From Pelagomonas calceolata (lineage: Eukaryota; Sar; Pelagophyceae; Pelagomonadales; Pelagomonadaceae): a stretch of 64,000 nt of DNA. Made by a program: the position numbers and the translations under genes. The notes under the pieces are model-generated. The model made no database searches. It was given only the letters and a program-made list of their open reading frames with translations, and had not been told where the DNA came from. Of the stretch, positions 10,063 through 20,210 are shown in pieces. The stretch is from contig CAKKNE010000001.1 in NCBI GenBank assembly GCA_918797485.1, forward strand, positions 310,001-374,000. The letters are read 5' to 3'. Each line of letters starts with the position of its first letter. Positions within the stretch are counted from its first letter, which is position 1.

Positions 10063-10094
10063 AGGCCTAACCTTAATAATTAAACAAGATCCCG

Positions 10095-12502
10095 TTATTG
10101 CTTCGCCCTAAGAGCCTCCAGTTCCGCCTTCGCGGCATAAAATGCTCGGACGTCCTCGTTGTCGTCCTCTTCTTTGGGCTGCGACGACTGCGTGGGCGAC
10201 ACCGCGGACTGCGCGGGCGAGGCCGGCGGCGTCGCCCACGCGTTCGTCGGTTGTTTGTTGTGCCCCCTCCTTAAAACGTGGGCGTACCACTCGTCGTACT
10301 CCTTCTGCAATTTTTTCCGACCTGACTCCAACATTTTTTGCACATGCTCGATCTCAGTTTTTAAGCGTCTCAATGATTCAAAGTTCTGCTTGTAGACCTC
10401 CTTCTCCTGGGCGATGGCGTCGATCTTCCGCTGCTCCTCCGGGTCGGCCTTTTGGAGGTCGTCCTCATTGACCACTCCCTCTATTGCTCTTTCTCTACGA
10501 ATAGCCTCTATAGATTGCTTCAAATACGCAATGGCCTTCCGCGTGGCGTTGACCTTCTCGCCACACGCTTTGGCCTCACAGTATTTTTCTTTCAGGACGC
10601 GTTTGTTGTCCTCGAGGACGTGGGCTATTCTACATTTCTCGCGGAAATACAACCAAGCTCGTTTCGGATCGTCTCGCACCTCCGCATCGTCCACATAGAT
10701 GGAGACACCTGCCACCTCATCGGGCAACCGATGCTTCATCCTCGCGCGGTCTTCAGCTAACTGCTCCCGCGGGTCCAGCCGTCGGACAGGTTCAGCTTTC
10801 TTCTCTGACGAAGGTGGCGAGAACTCCTTCGCCTCGCTCGCGATGGAGGGCGTCGGCGCGGTCCCGCCGCCGCGCGCCTGGCGGACCATGTTCACCAAAA
10901 TGGCGATCTCGTTGTCGCGTTCTTTCAGAGTAGCTTTCAACTGCTCGTCCGTCGAGCCGCCGGTGCCTTGCGAAGCTAAAGCTTGGAGGACCATGTTCTT
11001 GAGCAGCGCGAAGCAGTCCCGGATGCGCGTTAACGTCAAGGGCGCGACGCGCAACGTCTCGTCCGGGTCCCGCGACTTCACGTAGACCTCACACGCACTA
11101 TGCAACTCAGCTCTTTCCGCATCGGTCAGCTCGTCGCCCTCGCCCGCTTCGCCCTTCAAGTAGCCGATCTCCGCTCGTAATGTCGAAACTTCGCTCTTCA
11201 ACCGTGCTATCGTGACGGAAGGATCCGTCTCTTCATTAAGGACAGCGTCGTTCTTCACCAGGGCCACCCGCTGCGCGAAGCGACACGTAGAGATCGACTC
11301 CTCGGTCTGGGGCTTCTCCGCGGAGCACGTCGCGATCATAACTGTTCTGCAGTTGCCTCCTAATGAATCTCTGAGAACGGAAGTCATCATACTGTTTCTA
11401 TAAGGAATGTGGTCCCGAGCTTTTTTGTTCTTCTCATTCAAAGCTACAATGACCATCTCGAGATAAAACAATGAGGTGTTGATGTACTTTGCCTCGTTGA
11501 GCGTGATGCCGTCGCTCTTCGTCTTGTGGACGCGCTCGGACCCCGCCAGGTCCACGAGATGTAATTTCGATCGGCGGACCTTGTCGGAGCCGCCCGCGCC
11601 CCGACATTCCAAAAATACGGTAAATAAACAATGGCTTCGGGACGACGCCTGGTTCATCGCGGTTTCACTGATGGCCCGGTTCGTGTCTCCCAAGAATAAC
11701 AAATTGAGGGCCTCCTCTTCACTGGTGGCGCGGTGCATGGAGAGGTTCCTGCGTGGACACGGTCTCGAAGACGCCATCGACGCGACAGCGTACTCTCCGA
11801 CGCGGTCCGAAACAGCTCAAAATCGAAAACGGGACCACCCACCGCCATCATTCCTGGAGACGAGTCGCGTCGATGGCGTAAGGCTCAATATCCACGCTGC
11901 GTCGCGGACCTCAGATGGAAGTTGCCGTGCTCGTCCTCCATCATGCGCACCCGCGGCAAATCTTGCAATGCTTTCGCTCCGGAAGATTCATTTAACAAAT
12001 CGAAGCCCTGCTCATTATATATTTCCATATACGACACATGGGCGGACCAGCTACAATCCGACCGTTCCCGAAAGGCCTGGAAGATCATACTGAGAGCTCT
12101 TGGTATTATACCTCTATCCTCATATCTTTCGGAACCACCAGTAATCGTGAAGGTCTTGCCCGAACCGGTCTGGCCATACGCAAACACGGTAGAGTTGTAG
12201 CCATCCAATGCGTTCTGGACGACGTGCTTCCCGACGCGGTCGAACACCTGCGCCTGCGAGATGTCCATGGGCAAGACCTGATCAAATTTAAAAGCCCACT
12301 GCGTCTTCGTGTTGTTGATGTACTCGCCGTCCTTGGTCACCGCGTCTGGGGGAATGTCCCACCTCAGACTTTGGCCCTTGCCCTCGTTGTCGCCCACGTC
12401 ATAAAACTTCGACGGGTGCTTCGTCGGGCGCATCCTTAAAAACACGGTGATGCCCTCCGATTTACGTTTCGGAGCGGCGTCATCCTTCGCCTCGGCCGGC
12501 AT
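10095..12502 (-). CDS. Kinesin-9-like motor protein (KIF6/KIF9 type)
   Basis: Exons 12502-11910 and 11748-10095 give 748 residues. The N-terminal motor shows the P-loop GQTGSGKTFT, switch I NQASSRSHCLF, switch II DLAGSER and the microtubule-binding HIPYRNSMMTSVLRDSLGG. The tail has coiled coils, and near its end the stretch RRLKTEIEHVQKMLE followed by RKKLQKEYDEWY resembles the conserved tail of kinesin-9, a flagellar central-pair-associated motor. A Pro/Ser-rich C-terminus follows. The 161-nt intron interrupts the motor; removal gives HGNFHLRNLSMHRATSEEEA in frame. The family call implies a cell type with, or descended from one with, a flagellum. Confidence 0.88.
11749..11909 (-). mobile_element. 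Older introner-derived intron (family B) in the kinesin gene
   Basis: On the minus strand the intron starts AG|GTCCGCGA and ends GTCCACGCAG|GA. Its edges keep CAGCGTGGATAT and, reversed, CTGCGTGGACAC, diverged forms of the family A end. Inside is an inverted pair ACGCCATCGACGCGAC / GTCGCGTCGATGGCGT enclosing a GGTGGGTGGT and TTTTCGA-containing segment that recurs in the phosphate-transporter intron at 60303. Target duplications are no longer recognisable, so it is older than most family A copies. Confidence 0.7.
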
Positions 12503-12862
12503 CTTGCGTATGGGTGTCTGCTGCTACACGCTGCCCAGGGCCGCTCCGTCCGTGGGCAGTGGTCCCGAGCGCAGAGTCGTTGCGAGGCCTCGTGCGCGAA
12601 GGCCTATCGCGTGCCTGGCGGCTGCTGCGTGCGCGACGAGCAGCCCCAAAGCGGCCAGCCGGTGCGGCAGCTTTTAAGATGGCAGCACATCTGGGGGTCC
12701 TTCGCGGGCGACCGCGCGCGCGTCGCGCGGTGCGGCGATGGGAAAACGGTCGAATCAACGCCTGCTTTTTTAAATCGTCAAATTCGGGTTCGCGGTGGCC
12801 TGGCTGGCCTCCATGTAAAAAGGGAGCTTGTATCGACGCCATCGGGCTGCCCGAGGCTGTAA
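12503..12862. other. Head-to-head spacer between kinesin and MYND gene
   Basis: The 360-bp divergent spacer contains CGCTGCCCAGGG at about 12530, close upstream of the kinesin start, a weak relative of the GGGCTGCCCC spacer motif. I see no gene. The MYND start at 12863 is preceded by GCTGTAAATG. Confidence 0.35.
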
Positions 12863-14041
12863 ATGATCCTCACGCAGTGCGCCGTCTGCGCCACCGAGCT
12901 TGGGCTAACCTTGGGCAAGAAATGCGGCCGCTGCAGCACGCGCTACTGCGGGCCTGAATGCCAGGTGCAGCACTGGAAGGAGGGCGGGCACGACCAGCTC
13001 TGCAAATTGATTAAAAAAGCTGGCGGCGCCGAACAGTATAATGCCAACACAAAGTACACGGAGGCAGTATCGGTCGCGGCGGAGGCGTGCGCGGAGGACA
13101 CGAAGGGCCAGACGTGCTACATCTGCACGCAGGCCCTCCATTGGAAGACGAAGGAGGGTCTCGTGCGCATGTGTGCGTGCCGCGGGACGGCGGGTTTCGC
13201 GCACGTGTCGTGCCTGGCGGAGCAGGCGAAGATTTTGGTCGCGGAAGTCGAGGAGAGCAATTTGGATCACGAGGCGAAGACTGAAAGGTGGACGCGGTGG
13301 TACACGTGCAGTCTGTGCGAGCAAGACTACCACGGCGTCGTGGCGTGCGCGCTCGGGTGGGCGTGCTGGAAGACATACTTGGGGCGGCCGGAGGAGGATG
13401 TGGTTCGGGTACTGGCGTTGAGGCAGCTTGGGAACGGTTTGCACGGTGGAGATCACGACAAGGACGCGTTGTCCGTAAGGATGGCCGAGTTGGCTATGCT
13501 GCGGCGCCTTGGCGCACCAGAAGCCAATATACTCGCCGCGCAGAGCAATCTTGCGCTCTCATATCGACAGCTTGGACGATTTGAAGAGGCCCTGCGTATG
13601 CAGCAAAAGGTATACTCTGGATCCCTGAGGCTCGAGGGCGAAGAATGTCCAAAGACCCTCGTAACAGCCCTGAACTACGCGTCGTCCCTTGTCCATCTAG
13701 GAGGCTTCGAAGAAGCCAGGACGCTGCTACGCAAAGAGATGCCCGTGGCGCGACGCATTCTCGGCGAGAGTAATGAGCTCACGCTCCAGATGAGGTGGAA
13801 TTACGCGAGGGCGCTCTACCTGAACGCCGGCGCCACGCTCGACGAACTCCGCGAGGCCGAGACTACGCTCAAGGAGACAGCACGGACCGCGCGGCGCGTT
13901 CTCGGTGCCGCAAACCCGGCTGTAGTGGGTATTGAGCACGACTTGCGAATTGCGCGAGACAGGCTCGCCGCTCGCGAAGGCGGCCGCGACGTGAGCTCCG
14001 TTTGCGACATGGTGGCCGCGATGACGCCCGGGGGACCGTAG
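12863..14041 (+). CDS. MYND / RING-variant / TPR protein, paralogue A
   Basis: This 392-residue protein starts with a MYND-type zinc finger (CAVCATELG ... CGRCSTRYCGPECQ ... HWKEGGHDQLC; residues 5-50). A RING-variant (RINGv/RING-CH) cysteine array follows: CYICTQ, CACRG, HVSCL and CSLCEQ (about 88-160). The second half is a helical repeat region with Asn/Leu/Gly spacing typical of tetratricopeptide repeats. RINGv domains are E3 ubiquitin ligase modules and MYND and TPR are binding modules, so a ubiquitin-ligase adaptor is plausible. The paralogue on the opposite strand at 14525 shares the N-terminal half almost exactly; the TPR part has diverged. Confidence 0.75.
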   Translation: MILTQCAVCATELGLTLGKKCGRCSTRYCGPECQVQHWKEGGHDQLCKLIKKAGGAEQYNANTKYTEAVSVAAEACAEDTKGQTCYICTQALHWKTKEGLVRMCACRGTAGFAHVSCLAEQAKILVAEVEESNLDHEAKTERWTRWYTCSLCEQDYHGVVACALGWACWKTYLGRPEEDVVRVLALRQLGNGLHGGDHDKDALSVRMAELAMLRRLGAPEANILAAQSNLALSYRQLGRFEEALRMQQKVYSGSLRLEGEECPKTLVTALNYASSLVHLGGFEEARTLLRKEMPVARRILGESNELTLQMRWNYARALYLNAGATLDELREAETTLKETARTARRVLGAANPAVVGIEHDLRIARDRLAAREGGRDVSSVCDMVAAMTPGGP

Positions 14042-14275
14042 GCGAATCATTGGGGCGCGCCGCAGTCTAAACGCCACGGTACGCCATCGACGAGGCGCGG
14101 GCTCGTACGCCGCGCGAGGAGACATACTAAGATAAAGTTTTATATGGACACCGCGGGACGCTTCTCGCGGCGGCGCGGCGGGCCCGGGGGAGGAGGCCGC
14201 CGCGACCAAATAGGCATATGTGCACGACGTTCGCGATTGGGGTGGGGGGGGATAAGATAATGGGTCCGGTCCGTC

Positions 14276-14488
14276 GTGGTCCCGGGCCGCGGAGGCGGTC
14301 GGCTCGAGCTTTCTGGCGCGCGAGCCGCCGACTTGAGGCCTCAGTCAGGCTACGCGTTGTTTTTTCTTCGGCGACCGCTCGTAGGGCTCGGCCGCGAAGA
14401 CGTCCGTCAGGAGGCGGAACAGGTGGCGGCGGCGGCGGAGTGGTCCTGGCACCGCGACGCGGACGAGGACCCGTTCGCGACTGAGTAA
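14276..14488 (+). pseudogene. Probable 3' fragment of a duplicated gene
   Basis: A plus-strand frame ends ...EDVRQEAEQVAAAAEWSW then HRDADEDPFATE and a stop at 14486-14488. The last part has plausible coding character, and its 3' end recurs as a shorter copy at 15761-15803, again ending DEDPFATE-stop. With no start region or body, the simplest reading is a gene tail left by the segmental event that made the MYND pair. A small real gene cannot be excluded. Confidence 0.35.
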
Positions 14489-14489
14489 A
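14433..14489 (+). repeat. Direct repeat, left copy
   Basis: The segment starting CGGCGGAGTGGTCCTG and ending GACGAGGACCCGTTCGCGAC then TGAGTAAA is repeated in the same orientation at 15761-15803, where about 14 central bases are missing. The two copies bracket the whole of MYND paralogue B, which may show the edges of the duplicated block. Confidence 0.8.
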
Positions 14490-14524
14490 GTATAGTGGAT
14501 TCTCTTAGAATGCGGGCGCGGACC

Positions 14525-15649
14525 TCAGGAGTCAGTGGACGATGCGAGCTTTCGCCGTGCGTGCGCGAGGTCTCTCTTGACGCCCGCGGCTACGGGATTC
14601 GAGGGCCCGTAGACCCGCTGCGCCGTCGAGGATAGCTCCTCAAGAAGAGTCGTAGCCTCGAGCACATCTTCTCGGGAAGCGCCAGTGTCGCAAAGAGAAA
14701 GGGCGTAATTCCAGCGAAGCTTGAAAAGTGTGTCATCTGCTGGACCGAGCGCGCGTCGTGCCTTGGGGAGCTGCTCTCGTAAAAATGACCTCGCCTCAGT
14801 GTGACGGTGTGTGTCGAGTAACGACTTGGAAAGGTTTAGCACGTCGATGTATAAGTCACCAGGATTTGCTACGTTAAGCCGCTTCGACGTGGCATAACAC
14901 TCGCGGCGTAATGCTAGGGCCTCCTCGTCACGCCCGAGTTCTTCTAAGCATACCGCAATGTTACATCTCGTGGCCAGCAATTCTTGCTCTGATAAGCCCA
15001 AGCGCATTTGAGTGGAAAACTGTGTCTGTTGGATTTGAAGCCGCTCCTCGTGACGCCCCGCATCCCCAAGTCCATGCGCAAGAACTCCTATCGCACAAGT
15101 CCGGATCGTATTCGAGTCCTCTGGCCGGCTCACGTAGGTCTTCCAGCACGCCCACCCGAGCGCACACAACACGACGCCGTGGTACTCTTGCTCGCACAGG
15201 CCGCACGCGGTCCACCGGGCCCACCTCGAATCCCTGATTTCGTAGTCCAGATTCCTCTCCTCTGCATCATCCACTAAAATCTTCGCCTGCTCCGCCAGGC
15301 ACGACACGTGCGCGAAACCCGCCGTCCCGCGGCACGCACACATGCGCACGAGACCCTCCTTCGTCTTCCAATGGAGGGCCTGCGTGCAGATGTAGCACGT
15401 CTGGCCCTTCGTGTCCTCCGCGCACGCCTCCGCCGCGACCGATACTGCCTCCGTGTACTTTGTGTTGGCATTATACTGTTCGGCGCCGCCAGCTTTTTTA
15501 ATCAATTTGCAGAGCTGGTCGTGGCCGCCCTCTTTCCAGTGCTGCTCCTGGCACGCAGGCCCGCAGTAGCGTGTGCTACAGCGGCCGCATTTCTTCCCCA
15601 AGGCTAGGCCCAGCGGGGCGGCGCAGGCGGCGCAGTGTGTGAGGATCAT
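14525..15649 (-). CDS. MYND / RING-variant / TPR protein, paralogue B
   Basis: This 374-residue inverted paralogue of the gene at 12863 has the same order: MYND finger (CAACAAPLG ... CGRCSTRYCGPACQ), RINGv array (CYICTQ, CACRG, HVSCL, CGLCEQ), then TPR-like helices. Over roughly 250 bp encoding residues about 42-125, I can find no base difference from paralogue A, while the sequence on either side differs clearly. Such a sharp block suggests recent gene conversion or strong constraint. The TPR half differs freely, so partner specificity may have changed. A ubiquitin-ligase adaptor is the likeliest class. Confidence 0.75.
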   Translation of the reverse strand: MILTHCAACAAPLGLALGKKCGRCSTRYCGPACQEQHWKEGGHDQLCKLIKKAGGAEQYNANTKYTEAVSVAAEACAEDTKGQTCYICTQALHWKTKEGLVRMCACRGTAGFAHVSCLAEQAKILVDDAEERNLDYEIRDSRWARWTACGLCEQEYHGVVLCALGWACWKTYVSRPEDSNTIRTCAIGVLAHGLGDAGRHEERLQIQQTQFSTQMRLGLSEQELLATRCNIAVCLEELGRDEEALALRRECYATSKRLNVANPGDLYIDVLNLSKSLLDTHRHTEARSFLREQLPKARRALGPADDTLFKLRWNYALSLCDTGASREDVLEATTLLEELSSTAQRVYGPSNPVAAGVKRDLAHARRKLASSTDS

Positions 15650-15737
15650 TTATACCGGCTTTGGAGACTTCTTGAGCTTGCGTGGAGACGGTATGAGGCT
15701 ACGGGCGTAGACGCCGATCGCGAGGCACCTTGACTTG

Positions 15738-15756
15738 CTAGTGTGTCTGACGCTAG
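15738..15756 (-). promoter_or_regulatory. CTAG-type palindrome upstream of MYND paralogue B
   Basis: Read on the minus strand it is CTAGCGTCAGACACACTAG, a degenerate form of the recurrent spacer palindrome. It lies about 90 bp upstream of the paralogue B start. Confidence 0.45.
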
Positions 15757-15760
15757 CGAA

Positions 15761-15803
15761 CGGCGGAGTGGTCCTGACGAGGACCCGTTCGCGACTGAGT
15801 AAA
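15761..15803 (+). repeat. Direct repeat, right copy
   Basis: This shorter copy of the 14433 repeat again ends GAGGACCCGTTCGCGACTGA then GTAAA, encoding DEDPFATE and a stop on the plus strand. It sits between MYND paralogue B and the end of the helicase gene. Confidence 0.8.
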
Positions 15804-15825
15804 ATCCACACCACAACAATCATAC

Positions 15826-17873
15826 TTAAAACAACGAGGACCCTATCGCGCGCGCCATAGAACTCCGTCTCCGGATCTTCGGAGGCCGCTGCTCCCAAGT
15901 CCTAACGAGATCCTCCGGCGGATTCGCGGGCAGCTGGACGTCGGCGGCGCCATCCGCAAGGAGGCTATCGAGGTACCGAATCATGCGCAACGCGCGGCTA
16001 TCGCATCGCAGGTGCCGCGGCAGAACCCGAGACACGAGCGAGAGGCCCTCCATTGTCGTCGCGCGCGAGAGCGCCACGTACACCTGGCCGTCGTCGAAGG
16101 TCTTCGCAGGGTCGAACCTTACCTGTTTCAATCCCATGCCCTGAGATTTGTGGACGGACAGCGCCCAGGCGAGCCGTAGGGGCATCTGCCTCCGCCTCGC
16201 GACGCCGATACCCGCAACCTCCCGCTCGAACAACGTCGCCGTGACAATGACCTCTGATTGCCCCTCGAAGCGACAGACCGGCACGCGAGCGCCCTCAACC
16301 AGCCGATCCACGAGCCACGCCGCCGCGCAGCGGTCTCGACGCTTCACGTGGCTCTTCGCCGCCATGTAGTCATCGCGCGTGAACGGGGCCACGTCCACAT
16401 TCTGACTCATTGACGCCCCGGGCCGCCGCCACAGAGCGTCCTGTGCGGCTTTCGCGTTGCCGCCGCGGAGGGCCGTAGCTACCGTCCTCCAGACCTCGCA
16501 ATCTTCCGCGAGAGTCTCCGCGTCGGATATGGCGCGCGCAAACAGCTCGTCCGGCGTCGCCCAGCGGACGACCTCGCCTTGGGCGCCGTTGAAGAGCGAT
16601 GCTTTGGGGTCGACGTTGGCGAGCATTAGCACGCGGCACCCGACCTTGAGCTGTACCTCATCAATCGCCAGGAAGTCTTTGAAACAGTCGGATACGATAT
16701 CGACGGCGTTCGCTCGCGAAATTTTGTCAGCCTCTTGAAACAGGCAAACGGCGTCGGTCGCGGCCCAGGTCTCGGCAGTGCCCTCCAGCGCTCTGAACTT
16801 CCTGTCGTTCAGCGCATCGGCCTCGCGGTTGCGTGGAAATAACGTCAGGCCCGGACCCGCCGGTCGTAGGCAGTTCTCGTTGAGCTCCTCGCGATCAGAA
16901 GCGTCGCCGACGCGGATTCTGTCGAGAATTCCGCTGAAGACGCGGTCCGCCTGGCGGTAGCACTCCGTCAGCTTCACGTAGTGGAATCTCGCGTCCCAGA
17001 AACATCGCGCCTCGAAGCAGCGACCGCGGGCGCAGAAGAGGGGGCCCAGCTGATTTGTCACGTCCGCGGGATTATCGGCGTCGAACTCGACGCCCTGATC
17101 CGGCTCGTAACTATTCTCGATCGGCGGCAGCTGGAGGAGGTCGCCGCACGCGATCAGCTGGATCCCGCCAAAGGGCCTACTGTCGCCCCGCATCTTGCGC
17201 ACCTCCGCAGCGAGCCGATCCAAGAACTCGCCCGACAGCATCGACAGCTCGTCGATGATCAGATGTTCGAGCTCTCTCCAGAGCAGGGGAGCCTTCTCGT
17301 CGGGCGACAAACCGGGAACGTCCACGCGCTTCTCCCAGATGCGCCCGAAATCCCGCAGCTGCCCGGGCACGCCGACGCCCGCCGCGCGATGAATCGTCGT
17401 GCCGTCGACGTTCGCCGCAGCGATGCCCGTCGGCGCGACGACGGCGACGCGCCGATTAAACTTGTCTCCGTATTGTTTTCGGAACGGCCGATGATGAGGC
17501 GGGTGGTGAATGACTTGCCGGTCCCCGCGGACCCGGTATAGAACACGTTCTTTTTGTCTTCTAGGACCAAGCGGAGCACGCTTCGTTGCGCCGTGTTTGC
17601 AAACAGCAGGTTGCCGGTCTCAAAAGCGGATCCAGACGACGAATGTCGTGCCCTCTTCTGTGGCCGCGGCTGCGGAGGCGGTGGCGCCGATCGCGAGACC
17701 GGCGGCGGCACGGGCGGTGCAGGTGGCGGCGGCGGCGGCGCTACTGGTGGTGCACTTGCAGGCGCGGCGGGTGCCTCGTCGTCGGAGTTATCGATGTCTT
17801 CTCCTTCCTGCTGCTGAGGCACAGCATCAAGTTGGTCCTGGGAGTTCTCAATGGGATCATCAGTCAGTTCCAT
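15826..17873 (-). CDS. Pif1-family 5'-3' DNA helicase
   Basis: I place the start at the Met at 17873 (MELTDDPIENSQDQLD); an in-frame Met further upstream would add a segment that looks like spacer. After an acidic/Pro-rich N-terminus come helicase motif I (YTGSAGTGKSFTTR), motif Ia (VVAPTGIAAANVDG), motif II (LIIDELSMLSG), motif III (IACGDLLQLPP) and, near the end, SVHKSQGMGLK and YVALSRATTMEGL. This is the Pif1 helicase set, used in genome and telomere maintenance. Near 17485 the frame jumps: about one base seems missing between LIIG and FRKQYGDKFNRRVAVVAP. Nothing nearby suggests a Helitron (no Rep domain), so I treat it as a host gene. Confidence 0.85.
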
Positions 17874-18006
17874 CGTGGGATCACGCGATGCTGCGCCGGG
17901 ACGCTCAACAGGCCAAGTGGGCAGCCTCAGCCACGCCGGCGCGCGAGAGGCGGCACTGAGATTGGTCTTTGACGGGTTTTCGCGGACAAAATGGCCCAGC
18001 GCGCGC

Positions 18007-18024
18007 CACGCCATCGACGCGAAA
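18007..18024 (+). repeat. Isolated introner-core match in 3' flank
   Basis: CACGCCATCGACGCGAAA occurs just beyond the likely stop of the membrane-protein gene (18027-18029, minus strand) without the inverted ends of an introner. It is probably a decayed copy or a fragment. Confidence 0.45.
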
Positions 18025-18026
18025 CG

Positions 18027-19164
18027 TTAAAAGTCAAACTCACAAAGGCCGTTACCGCAGCCCCCGCCAATCGTTCCAAACGTCGTCCGCCACGCCGCCG
18101 GCGACAGGAGCCCGCCGAAGACCGAAAAGACGACCGCCGCCAAACCACCAGCTTTGGCCAAAGCGCCGGGACCCCTCTTTCGGGAACTGGCGAGGTCGGG
18201 TCGTTGTGGCCCTCGGGACCCGGGGCGACGTGCAAGCCCACTAGCGCGGCGAACGGCACGGCCGCCGCGACGGCGCCGCCCGTCAGAATAATGCGCGAGA
18301 ACTCCCGCTGCAAGAGGATCCGGTGGTCCCGCCTCGTTAAAACCGCAGCGACCAGGCCCGCCGGCACCGCGGCCGACACCGCCAGCGCCGAAGGAGACAA
18401 GTTCGCCCGCAACGAGCGGTAGGCCCGCGTCGACAGGATGTGCACGAGCGTCGACCAGGGGTTGATCTTGGCCGCGGCCTCGACGAACGCGGCGGCGTCG
18501 GGCGTGAGGTCACTCGTTTCAGAAACGGGGGCGCGACCGGGACCTCGTCGTCATCATCCGATTCCTCCCAGACTAAAGCGTCGTGCAAGGGCCGGATCGC
18601 TCGCAGCAGCCCGGGTCGCGTCGCCCACCTTCGTATGGTAGGTCCGAGCTTGTGCAGGATTTCCTCGCGCTCGTGAGAGTCCAAGCGCAGCATCTGGATG
18701 GCGTGAATAAACACGCCGATCCAGTGCTGGAAGTCGACGAGCATGGCTACTTCTGAAGCAGCATCTAAGACAGAAGTGGTCAGGAGCCACCGTTTCAACG
18801 GTGTGGGCAACAACGCGATGGGGCCGCCTTCATTGGCCACATGTACTGAGAAGGCCTTCAGAGCTAGTGTAAAGCCTACCAGGATGTAGCAGATCGGCCG
18901 GCACCATGGCGTCGCGGCGAAGACCCGTAGCAACTCGAAGACGCCCGCGCCGCCGATCAAGCACGCGGTGATGGTCAGGGGCCACAGGGCCTGCTTGTGC
19001 TTATGGGCGTAGCGCTGGAGGGGCTTGTCTTGGCGCATCGTCCCGTTACGCTGCCGCGGCGTCCCGTTACGCTGCGACGGCGTCGACGAGGACGGTGCTG
19101 CTTGGTGTCTGCTAGCACGTCGGCGGCGTCTCGCGGGCGTCGTATGGTTGGCTGAGCCGTTCAT
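18027..19164 (-). CDS. Multi-pass membrane protein, unknown function
   Basis: The N-terminus is basic and Ser/Thr-rich. Hydrophobic segments follow: ITACLIGGAGVFELLRVFAA, ICYILVGFTLALKAF, a helical region with HWIGVFIHAIQML, then ALAVSAAVPAGLVAAVL, IILTGGAVAAAVPFAALVGL and GGLAAVVFSVFGGLLSPAAW near the C-terminus. The protein ends NGLCEFDF. Two frame jumps are needed, at a C run near 18527-18531 and at a C run near 18198; each looks like one missing base, after which the downstream frame is clearly coding. A peroxisomal or plastid membrane protein is possible, but no family motif is visible. Confidence 0.55.
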
Positions 19165-19258
19165 AAAGAGCTTTTAGCCAGAAACCCAGCCGTGCGGTTT
19201 CCGCAGCCCTGTTTAGCGCGAAACAACGCTAAAAAAGCCAGCCAAAAAACAGGCGCAT

Positions 19259-19279
19259 CTAGCGTCGGTAAGGCACTAG
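19259..19279 (+). promoter_or_regulatory. CTAG-type palindrome upstream of membrane-protein gene
   Basis: CTAGCGTCGGTAAGGCACTAG matches the recurrent spacer palindrome at 18 or so positions and lies about 95 bp upstream of the minus-strand start at 19164. Confidence 0.55.
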
Positions 19280-19444
19280 CATCCGTCGCCGAGACGTAAC
19301 AATAATCCTCGAGACGGCTCTGCTTGGAGGGAACTGTGCAGTGAAAGGAAATCGCGACGGCGCGGGTCCTAGCACTATAACAGGAAATCCGCGTAGGCGG
19401 ACGACGCTTTAGAAAAAAGAAAAATACACCACAAAAACAATTAG

Positions 19445-19996
19445 TCAGTCGTCGACGAGCAGCACCTCAACCACAGCACCACAAACGCTCGCGTCGAGCA
19501 CCCTCCTTTTTTCATCCGCCTTGAGCATCGCGTCGACCGCTAAATAAACGGCCCTTTTGGCGTCCGGCAGTCGCTCCAGCTCCCGGTCGCACGCGTCGTC
19601 GCGCAGACGAGTGCGCACCCCATAAATTTGATTCGTGTGCGGCTGGTCGTCAATATCAATCACAACATCAAAACGCGCGGTCAACGACTCGGGCGGCGGA
19701 CCTTCCACAAGTTTCCTCCGCGTAGACGTCCCGGGCGGCCGCGACGACGCCGCGACGCGCACGACGGTTAGGGTCGCGTCCAGCGGCACGCCGTGCTGGA
19801 GCAATGAGAGCGTCTCGCCGACCAGGTCGTCTTTTTTTTCGTCTGGCCCCTTGCGCACGCGCCACTCGTCCGCGTCAAAGATCTTGAAGGACCCGCAGGC
19901 GTTCGCTAGAGCATCTCTAAACTCGTGCAGCGTCCAAGTTAAATCTACTTCCTCTAACTCGTAGGTGGAGCCCTCTAGAGTTGCGGATAGGGGCAT
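19445..19996 (-). CDS. Uncharacterised 183-residue protein
   Basis: An acidic protein with a mixed strand/helix pattern. The first 75 residues (for instance HEFRDALANACGSFKIFDAD and LSLLQHGVPLDATLTVVRV) resemble a ubiquitin-like beta-grasp domain in spacing, with a second part of similar size ending VEVLLVDD. No signal peptide or membrane segment is present. Codon use supports a real gene. The ubiquitin-like reading is weak inference. Confidence 0.55.
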   Translation of the reverse strand: MPLSATLEGSTYELEEVDLTWTLHEFRDALANACGSFKIFDADEWRVRKGPDEKKDDLVGETLSLLQHGVPLDATLTVVRVAASSRPPGTSTRRKLVEGPPPESLTARFDVVIDIDDQPHTNQIYGVRTRLRDDACDRELERLPDAKRAVYLAVDAMLKADEKRRVLDASVCGAVVEVLLVDD

Positions 19997-20133
19997 GGTG
20001 CTGCTTAGCGGTGCCGCGCTCGCTTGTGCAGCGGCAGACGTGTCGGTAGGTGATCACTGCGTCTCGCGTTAAAACGCTGCGCTGCGTGCACGGCCAATCA
20101 AGCTCCAATACAGTCTCGAGCTCGAGCGCGCAC

Positions 20134-20155
20134 CTAGCGTGCCGTAACACACTAG
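20134..20155 (+). promoter_or_regulatory. CTAG-type palindrome in divergent promoter
   Basis: CTAGCGTGCCGTAACACACT followed by AG lies between divergent genes starting at 19996 and 20211, 57 bp upstream of the plus-strand start. Confidence 0.55.
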
Positions 20156-20210
20156 CAAACAGCCGGCATCCGGCGCAACGCCAGCCTGCAAAAGCACCGT
20201 AGGGCAGCCC

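Larger units (their letters stand above)
14042..14524. other. Spacer between the inverted MYND paralogues
   Basis: The 483-bp centre of the inverted pair carries ACGCCATCGACGAGGCG at 14081 (an isolated introner-core match), AT-rich TAAAGTTTTATATGG near 14132 that could serve the 3' end of paralogue A, and a plus-strand gene-tail fragment described separately. Confidence 0.4.

Noticed and set aside
15650-15898. 82-codon minus-strand frame with one hydrophobic stretch (VLVVLSMIVVVWILL)
   Set aside because: It overlaps the helicase end and the direct repeat and ends right at the MYND start. No codon bias or homology supports it.
15826-18014. Helicase as part of a Helitron
   Set aside because: Only a Pif1-type helicase is visible. 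There is no Rep domain, no CTRR end with hairpin, and the gene sits among host genes.
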